Part shown: piece after piece, positions 58,519 to 64,000 of the stretch | Layout: each line of letters begins with the position of its first letter | Position numbering within the stretch: the first letter of the stretch is position 1 | DNA from: Croceimicrobium hydrocarbonivorans | Lineage (GTDB): Bacteria > Bacteroidota > Bacteroidia > Flavobacteriales > Schleiferiaceae | Reading direction: 5' to 3' | Assembly: GCF_014524565.1 (NCBI RefSeq) | Contig: NZ_CP060139.1 | Location: 2,797,501-2,861,500 of the forward strand | DNA length: 64,000 bases | Program-made: the position numbers and the translations under genes | Notes under the pieces: model-generated | Databases searched by the model: none | Told to the model about the DNA's origin: nothing | What the model saw: only the letters and a program-made list of their open reading frames with translations

Positions 58519-60468
58519 ATGAAAGCTACTTTACCTCTGGATTCGTCACTGTTGGAACTGCTGGGCGATCTGAATCGTGAATATTGCGCGATTTTGGATG
58601 CTGAGTTTAATTTCCTCTACCTGAATCGCTCCTATCGAAATCTGATGGAGTCGATGGGTTATAATCCTAAGCGTGGTCTTTCCCTATTGGACTTGTTTAA
58701 TAACGACACCGAAGGACATAGTCGTATTTGGCTGGATGCATTTAAAAAATTGAATGCCGCTCATCTGCAATATCAGTTTTCAACCCTTGACCATTGGCCC
58801 AAACAAGAAACTCGTATCGATGCGGAGGTGCAAATGGTAATGGAGTCGGGCGAGGTGAAATATTATGCCATTGGTTTTGATGAGCTCAGCGATACCTTTC
58901 TGGAGCATCGTTTTAATCAATTGAAAATTGAGTTTTTGGCCAAGGCAATCAAAGTTCAGGATGTAGATGAACTGATGTGGGTTGTAGTTGATGAATTGCT
59001 ATCCAAGCTTTATTTGCCGGATGCAATGATACTCCTACGTAAGGGTAATGTTCTGGTTCCGGTGGCCGCTCATGGTAATCAACGTATTGCTGAGCGCGAA
59101 GTAGCGGTGGGGGTAAAAGTGCCTTTCTCAGCCGGTATTACCGGATATGTGGCCACTTCTGCCGTATCGTATATGACGGCCGACAGTCGTACTGATCCAC
59201 GCTATATTCAACAACACTTCGAAGCAGGTTCGGAGGTTGCCGTCCCGATTATGGTAAGAGGGAAGGTTTTTGGAGTGATCGACTGCGAAAGTGATAAACT
59301 CAATTATTTCCGACCCATTCATCAGGATTTATTGGAACGAACCGCCGAAGTGCTCAGTGTTCGTATTGAAGAAATGACCTCACGTGAGGAACTTTCGCAA
59401 TTAGAGCAGCGGCATTTGGCGATTATTAACTCCACGCCTAATAGCTTTTTGCTTTTTAACGATAAGTTCGAATTGATGTCATGCAATTCGGCTGCTTATC
59501 GCGCCTGGCGTAGATTTACCGGAGTTAATATTAAAGAAGGGCGCTCCTTCCGCAGCTTAATTCCCAAGGATTTTAGCGAGCACTTTAAGCAAATGGCCGC
59601 AAAGGCATTGAATGGTAATCACTCCGAAGAGTATTTAAGTTGGAAGCATCGCAATCGTGATTTTCAATTGAAGATCAATTTTGCACCCGCCAAGGATCGT
59701 GAAGGTCAAATTTTTGGCTTAACCATGCTGGTGGAAGATGTATCCGCTCTATACAATGCTAACCGTGCCCTTCGCACTCAGAATTCGGATCTCGAAAAGA
59801 GCAATAAAGAACTCGATCAATTTGTGTACAGTATATCTCATGATTTACGAGCTCCCTTATCCAGCATAATGGGATTGGTTAACCTGATCGAAAATTCGCA
59901 GCATTTACCTGAAACCAAATTGTATGGGAAAATGCTGTTGGATGCGACCGAGAGTATGGATAGTTATATCCGCAATACCCTCGAATATTCACGGAACAAA
60001 CGCTTTGTTATTGAGGAAGAGGAAATTGACCTTGAAGACTTGATAAAGGAAATGGAGCAAAAATTTCGTTTCATACCCGGCTACCGTGAATTAAAATTCA
60101 GTAAAGAATTCGAAGTTTCGACTATAAAAAGTGATTCTTATCGTATTGAAATTATACTTAATAATTTAATCTCTAATGCGATAAAATATAGAGATGTCTC
60201 CAAACCTGAGTCTTGGGTAAAGCTTAAAGTTTCTAGCCGTGAGAATCATTGGGAAATTAGCGTCTCTGATAATGGGCTGGGAATACCTAAAGCAAAGCAA
60301 GCTTATCTTTTTGATATGTTCTTTAAAGTGAAATCTGAACATCCGGGATCTGGATTAGGACTGTACATTTTAAAAGAAGTTATGGATAATTTAAATGGAG
60401 AAATAATTGTAGACTCCAAAGAGAAAAAAGGTAGTACCTTTACTCTCCTATTACCCAAAAAGAACTAA
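58519..60468 (+). CDS. PAS-GAF-PAS sensor histidine kinase
   Basis: The 649-residue cytoplasmic kinase (no membrane span seen) has a PAS-like domain (about 15-130: YCAILDAEFNFLYLNRSYRNLM), a GAF domain (about 145-290: VPFSAGITGYVATSAVSYMTADSRTDPRYI), a second PAS (about 300-400: NSFLLFNDKFELMSCNSAAYRAW), then HisKA with His441 in SISHDLRAPLSSIMG and a HATPase (NNLISNAIKYRD, DNGLGIPKAK, GSGLGLYILKEVM). It is followed by a lone receiver after two bases. A cytosolic sensor for small molecules or redox is likely. The ligand is unknown. Confidence 0.87.
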   Translation: MKATLPLDSSLLELLGDLNREYCAILDAEFNFLYLNRSYRNLMESMGYNPKRGLSLLDLFNNDTEGHSRIWLDAFKKLNAAHLQYQFSTLDHWPKQETRIDAEVQMVMESGEVKYYAIGFDELSDTFLEHRFNQLKIEFLAKAIKVQDVDELMWVVVDELLSKLYLPDAMILLRKGNVLVPVAAHGNQRIAEREVAVGVKVPFSAGITGYVATSAVSYMTADSRTDPRYIQQHFEAGSEVAVPIMVRGKVFGVIDCESDKLNYFRPIHQDLLERTAEVLSVRIEEMTSREELSQLEQRHLAIINSTPNSFLLFNDKFELMSCNSAAYRAWRRFTGVNIKEGRSFRSLIPKDFSEHFKQMAAKALNGNHSEEYLSWKHRNRDFQLKINFAPAKDREGQIFGLTMLVEDVSALYNANRALRTQNSDLEKSNKELDQFVYSISHDLRAPLSSIMGLVNLIENSQHLPETKLYGKMLLDATESMDSYIRNTLEYSRNKRFVIEEEEIDLEDLIKEMEQKFRFIPGYRELKFSKEFEVSTIKSDSYRIEIILNNLISNAIKYRDVSKPESWVKLKVSSRENHWEISVSDNGLGIPKAKQAYLFDMFFKVKSEHPGSGLGLYILKEVMDNLNGEIIVDSKEKKGSTFTLLLPKKN

Positions 60469-60470
60469 CA

Positions 60471-60839
60471 ATGTCGAAAGTTGTCCTCCTCATTGATGAC
60501 AATCCCATTGACCTTATGATCAATGAAAAGACTTTGGAACGCTATGATTCCGAAATCGAGATCTATAAGGCTAATGGAGGAGAACATGCTTTGGAAATGT
60601 TAAAGTCTGGGGCTTGTAAACCCAATTGTATTTTGCTGGACATCAAGATGCCGGTAATGAATGGTTTCGACTTTTTGGATGCTCTTATCACCAGCGGAAT
60701 GAAAGTGGATTTTAATATTCACATGCTTTCTTCCAGTATCGATCCATCCGATTTACAGCAAGCTGAACAAAGCCCCATCGTAAAGAGCTATATCGAAAAG
60801 CCACTATCTGCGCCTAAGCTCGAAAAGATTCAGCTTTAA
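60471..60839 (+). CDS. Single-domain response regulator
   Basis: The 122-residue receiver (LLIDDNPIDLMINEK, Asp57 in ILLDIKMPV, Ser in LSSS, and the lysine in IEKPLS) is paired with the PAS-GAF kinase, 2 bases downstream of it. It has the Rcp1-type form common in Bacteroidetes. No output domain, so the signal passes on to another protein. This is the second lone receiver of the window, after the one at 43117. Confidence 0.88.
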   Translation: MSKVVLLIDDNPIDLMINEKTLERYDSEIEIYKANGGEHALEMLKSGACKPNCILLDIKMPVMNGFDFLDALITSGMKVDFNIHMLSSSIDPSDLQQAEQSPIVKSYIEKPLSAPKLEKIQL

Positions 60840-60959
60840 GTTAATTAATCTTATTTTATTTCCTTGCCTCCAGAATCCTATTATAAGGTCTGGGAATAGA
60901 ATCTCTATTTGTTGGCTTGGATGAATAATTTTAACTTGGAGGGATATTCGCTTTGCTAA

Positions 60960-61748
60960 ATGATAGGTTTTAAGAAAGTTTTATTGGCCCCGCTCATCCT
61001 ACTTCTTCTTGGTGCAGGACTTGGCAAGACTAGGTTAATGACTGTTAATTCCGATTTTAATTCGGATGCTGATTTGATTCAAAAGGAGGAAAGAATCCTT
61101 GGTCGTTTATTAATTCAAGCAAGGTCATCTGTTTTTAATGCAAATGAAAATTGCCATGGGCAGATTGCTCTAAGTCTTGAACCGCATTCTCCGGAGGGTG
61201 AAAATCCGGTCCTTTTTAATGGCGATTTACTCCTTAATTCACATGTGCTTTCATCTGTAAATAAAGTGTTTTCCTATGCAGGGGATTTGTGCGATGTTTT
61301 TGATGGGGATTCTGTTTCCTTGGAATTTAAGATGTCAAACAAGAACTCGAGCGATTCATTATCCCGTGCTAGTATTTCGGTTCTTGGTCCTCAACCATTT
61401 TTAATCCAAGTCCCTTCAGAAATTAAAGAAGGTACAGAGCTTACTTGGGAAAGTGATTCAAGAAATGGAATCGAAGCTCATATTCAATTATGGTATAATG
61501 GAAACAATCCAGCTAATTTTCAGTTTGAAAACCGATCCATTGAAGTTCCAATTGAAGCGGAAAATTCGGGCTCTTACATCATAAAGTCGAGTGACTTGGC
61601 CCAAATTCCAGATGGTGGGGAAATTACCATTTGGATTAGTCAATCTTGTGAACAGCTGGTTTCACTTGGAGGAAACCCAAATCAGAAAATAGCAACTACC
61701 CTAAGTTGGCAAGTAGGCGCTCAAACTAAAGTGCAAAGCCTCAATTAG
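60960..61748 (+). CDS. Hypothetical secreted or membrane-anchored protein
   Basis: The 262-residue protein has an N-terminal hydrophobic stretch (about 4-20, VLLAPLILLLLGAGLG) that may be a signal peptide or anchor. The remainder is polar and beta-rich, with four cysteines (NCHG, LCDV, SCEQ). No family recognised. The pattern of IPDGGEITIWISQSCEQ suggests a repeated Ig-like fold without clear motif. It lies 120 bases after the receiver gene and ends head-on with an aminotransferase gene. Function unknown. Confidence 0.5.
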   Translation: MIGFKKVLLAPLILLLLGAGLGKTRLMTVNSDFNSDADLIQKEERILGRLLIQARSSVFNANENCHGQIALSLEPHSPEGENPVLFNGDLLLNSHVLSSVNKVFSYAGDLCDVFDGDSVSLEFKMSNKNSSDSLSRASISVLGPQPFLIQVPSEIKEGTELTWESDSRNGIEAHIQLWYNGNNPANFQFENRSIEVPIEAENSGSYIIKSSDLAQIPDGGEITIWISQSCEQLVSLGGNPNQKIATTLSWQVGAQTKVQSLN

Positions 61749-61820
61749 TTTTCTAAAGGGAGAGCTTATTAGTACTCTAATCTAATGGATATCTAGTTAT
61801 TGATGTTTCAGATAGAGGTA

Positions 61821-63008
61821 TCAATCGAGCTTCGCAATTTCCTCCTGAATTAGGGCACAAGCCCAGCGAATATCTTCCTCCGAAATATTGAGTGGGGGCG
61901 CAATCCTGAAACTATGAGGACAGCTCAAGAACCAAAAGCTTAAAAGCCCTTTTTTCTGTAATCCTTCCACAATCTGCATTACTTCCTCCGCACTTTCAAA
62001 ATCGATGGCGAAGAAGAGTCCGCGTCGGCGAACTTCTTTGATGCGCGGATTTTGTAGAAGACTTTCAATCAGAGCTCCCTTTGTTTCAATCGAATCTAAA
62101 AGCTTCTCATCTTCAATCACCTTTAAGGTCGCATCCGCCGCAGCGCAGGCTACTGGATTACCGCCAAAAGTGGTGATATGACCTAACATGGGTCTTTCAG
62201 TTAGGCATTGCATAATTTTCTGATCACTGATAAATGCTCCTAATGGTAGACCTCCACCCAAAGCTTTGGCTGTGCAAAGGATATCCGGTACTATATCAAA
62301 TTGCTCAAAGGCAAACCAGGTTCCACAACGACCAATGCCGGTTTGAATCTCATCCAAAATAAGTAATGCACCTACCTCCGTACACCGCGCGCGCAGGGCT
62401 TGCATATAGGCTTTATCAGGAATACGAACCCCTGCATCACCCTGAATGGTTTCCACTAAAACTGCAGCGGTGCGCTCTGTAATCTGCTGCAGGTCCTCCA
62501 TCTTATTGAAATTCAAAAAGCGAACATCAGGGAGTAATGGACGAAAGGCTCTTTTCTTAGTTTCGTTGCCACTTAGGCTTAAAGCGCCATGGGTACTGCC
62601 ATGGTAAGAGCCGCGAAAGCCAATAAGCTCGGTTCTTTCCGTATACCTTTTGGCTAGTTTTAAGGCGCCTTCAATACTTTCAGCACCACTATTTACAAAG
62701 TAGGAACAGTTTAAGGTCTCCGGTAAAATTTTAGCTAAGCGCTCCGCCAGGCGATTGGGCGCCGACTGCACATACTCCCCATAAACCATAATGTGGAGGT
62801 GCTTTTCCACCTGCTCATGGATGGCTTGCTTAATAGCAGGATGACCATGCCCCAGATTACTTACCGATACCCCGGAAATAAAATCTAGGTATTTTTCGCC
62901 CTTCGGCCCATATAACCAGGATCCTTCAGCTTTTTCAATTTCGATGGCAATGGGAAAAGGGGTAGTCATTGCCAGGTGGGTACGGAAAATTTCCTCCTCT
63001 CTGTTCAT
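61821..63008 (-). CDS. Class III PLP aminotransferase (acetylornithine/ornithine type)
   Basis: The 395-residue enzyme has the class III pattern: VNSGAESIEGALKLAKRYT (about 107-125), GFRGSYHGSTHGALSLSG, LILDEIQTGIGRCG with the PLP-binding Asp (about 215-228) and CTAKALGGGLPLGAFIS with the Schiff-base lysine (about 245). It transfers an amino group from an omega-amino substrate such as ornithine, acetylornithine or 4-aminobutyrate to a 2-oxo acid. It is isolated from arginine genes in this window, so the substrate is open. The active-site lysine is present, in contrast to the MocR domain. Confidence 0.85.
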   Translation of the reverse strand: MNREEEIFRTHLAMTTPFPIAIEIEKAEGSWLYGPKGEKYLDFISGVSVSNLGHGHPAIKQAIHEQVEKHLHIMVYGEYVQSAPNRLAERLAKILPETLNCSYFVNSGAESIEGALKLAKRYTERTELIGFRGSYHGSTHGALSLSGNETKKRAFRPLLPDVRFLNFNKMEDLQQITERTAAVLVETIQGDAGVRIPDKAYMQALRARCTEVGALLILDEIQTGIGRCGTWFAFEQFDIVPDILCTAKALGGGLPLGAFISDQKIMQCLTERPMLGHITTFGGNPVACAAADATLKVIEDEKLLDSIETKGALIESLLQNPRIKEVRRRGLFFAIDFESAEEVMQIVEGLQKKGLLSFWFLSCPHSFRIAPPLNISEEDIRWACALIQEEIAKLD

Positions 63009-63059
63009 AAGGCAAATTTAGAACAGAGCACCAATTAGAATGGCCGCCTCCTGAATAAT

Positions 63060-63644
63060 TCAATAGAGGGAATATAGAAAAGTAGCGTAAAGGTAAAAGC
63101 GTAAAATACGGCTTAGGGCCACCAATGCATAACGAGTCCAGGGATAGTCTAGACTACCGGCAATGATCGAAACAGGAGAGAAGGGCAAGGGCGTTAAAGC
63201 CGCCAAAAAGATGGCTAGGGCCCCAAAGGTTCTAAATTCCGTGCTCAATTTGGTGTAGCGTTTATGAACCAGACGATCTATCGCCGGAATGCGATTTAAT
63301 AATCTGCCGATAGCAAAGGAAATTATTCCGCCCGCATAGCTTAAAAGGGCTAATAGGCTGAGGGCAGTCCAGGGATCTGCCAGGGACTTAGACCAAATAA
63401 TGAATAAGTCGGGAGGTAGGATCCCCAATAAGCTTTCGCTGGAGAAGAAAAGCAGGAACACACTCCATACCGGCATTTTTTCATTGAGCCAAAAACTGAG
63501 CTCATTTACATCGATAAAGAAGTAATTCACGGCCCAAATAAGCCCCATGAAAATCACGAATGTCCAGATAAGCTTCGCGATATTTTCACGAATAAATTGC
63601 TTGCTGCTTTTACTGCTTTCGTTTGGTGTGGAATTTTCGGACAT
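63060..63644 (-). CDS. VTT-domain (YqaA/DedA-like) membrane protein
   Basis: The 194-residue protein has four to five spans and the VTT/SNARE-associated pattern: FSSESLLGILPPDLFIIWSKSL, YAGGIISFAIGRLLNRIPAIDRLV and FLAALTPLPFSPVSIIAGSLDYPW near the C-terminus, whose GRLL and PLPFSPVS segments correspond to the conserved re-entrant loops. Members are lipid scramblases or undecaprenyl-phosphate/small-molecule transport proteins. It neighbours the aminotransferase gene (52-base spacing) and faces the following glycan-ligase gene on the other strand. Its role is not known. Confidence 0.82.
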   Translation of the reverse strand: MSENSTPNESSKSSKQFIRENIAKLIWTFVIFMGLIWAVNYFFIDVNELSFWLNEKMPVWSVFLLFFSSESLLGILPPDLFIIWSKSLADPWTALSLLALLSYAGGIISFAIGRLLNRIPAIDRLVHKRYTKLSTEFRTFGALAIFLAALTPLPFSPVSIIAGSLDYPWTRYALVALSRILRFYLYATFLYSLY

Positions 63645-63722
63645 CTGGCGGCAAATTTAGCGCCTCTATGCATCGCTCTGAAAAAGGCGAAAACTTTACA
63701 TTAGCGCAAATTCCAATTATAG

Positions 63723-64000
63723 ATGGCAAAATCCCCAAATTCGAATAAGGCCTTTAGCTGGTTGTTTTGGTTATTGATGTTAGTCTTGCCTTTGTTTCGT
63801 CTGAAAGCCTTGCAAGATGAAACTTTGGTATCGCGCTATTTGCTTTTAGCCGTTTTTGCCGCAGGTATTTTAGTGCTGGATCGTAAGATTCTCAAAAGCA
63901 GCTTTCCACGATTAATCAGCATCTTAGTATTGGTCTTTGGATTCTTGCAATTGGTTAGTCTAAGCTGGGCTTATAACCCTTCTGAAAGTTGGGGAGTAGC
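63723..64000 (+). CDS. N-terminus of a probable O-antigen ligase/polymerase (partial)
   Basis: An ATG at 63723 opens a frame that continues to the window edge (92 codons seen). The protein starts MAKSPNSNKAFSWLFWLLML and has at least three hydrophobic spans, then LVSLSWAYNPSESWGV, a sequence typical of the first external loop of Wzy/WaaL-like O-antigen ligases (often wa-NP-E). The Wzy_C ligase domain should lie beyond the edge. This fits with the preceding lipid-linked-glycan-related VTT gene, but the assignment rests on a short stretch. Confidence 0.5.
   Translation, partial: MAKSPNSNKAFSWLFWLLMLVLPLFRLKALQDETLVSRYLLLAVFAAGILVLDRKILKSSFPRLISILVLVFGFLQLVSLSWAYNPSESWGV

Overview
The window looks like a chromosomal segment of a marine-type Bacteroidetes (Flavobacteriia or Cryomorphaceae-like). 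The evidence is type IX secretion (T9SS) C-terminal sorting domains, short lipoprotein signals, Bacteroidetes-style promoters (TTG then TAnnTTTG) with few strong Shine-Dalgarno sites, a stand-alone four-helix-bundle (23S intervening-sequence) protein, an MbnP/MbnH pair and a POT transporter beside DPP IV. I saw no rRNA, tRNA, CRISPR array, prophage or intact insertion sequence. No stretch longer than 300 bases lacks a gene. The window opens inside a gene running off the left edge (probable M14 peptidase) and ends inside a probable O-antigen ligase.

Layout. 1-4 kb (minus strand): peptide and aspartate use, with the M14-like protein, an OprP-type porin, isoaspartyl dipeptidase and a DcuC-type carrier. 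4-6 kb: two lamin-tail-domain surface proteins. 6.2-10.2 kb: a MocR regulator, a lipoprotein esterase and an SLC13 carrier. 10.2-13.5 kb: DUF779, aldehyde dehydrogenase and a divergent AraC regulator, bracketed by REP-like palindromes. 13.6-20.3 kb: TetR plus a TolC/HlyD/ABC/ABC/permease/permease efflux operon of the YbhGFSR type. 20.3-21.4 kb: PadR and a membrane partner. 21.5-26.1 kb: MarR-fadN-fadA, interrupted by a four-helix-bundle cassette. 26.2-31.9 kb: three tandem PKD-repeat T9SS proteins. 31.9-34.0 kb: an ECF sigma factor overlapping a protein that appears to span the whole envelope. 34.2-36.0 kb: acyl-CoA dehydrogenase. 36.1-47.3 kb: an acetate/propionate locus with an IS1-InsA-like DNA-binding protein, porin, DUF4212/SSS symporter, a tiny membrane protein, an SSS-type sensor kinase, a lone receiver, and propionyl- and acetyl-CoA synthetases. 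47.4-49.7 kb: an MbnP/MbnH copper-type operon. 49.7-57 kb: thioesterase, Dps, small lipoproteins, POT transporter and DPP IV. 57-64 kb: FAD oxidase, a PAS/GAF kinase with receiver, an aminotransferase, a VTT protein and the partial ligase.

How the genes work together. Much of the window concerns catabolism of small carbon compounds (peptides, dicarboxylates, aldehydes, fatty acids, acetate). Five catabolic or efflux modules, plus the PadR gene, carry their own regulator with a visible candidate operator. The clearest links are a TATGCATGCATA palindrome shared by the marR-fad operon and the acyl-CoA dehydrogenase gene 12.6 kb away, and paired 11-bp MocR repeats at an identical 23-bp spacing before mocR and before its target operon. 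The least ordinary items are the sigma factor with a predicted cytoplasm-to-outer-membrane single-chain partner (31.9-34.0 kb), and the four-helix-bundle gene flanked by inverted heptamer arrays inside a fatty-acid operon (24.38-24.85 kb). All functional assignments are from motif recognition by eye. No database search was run.
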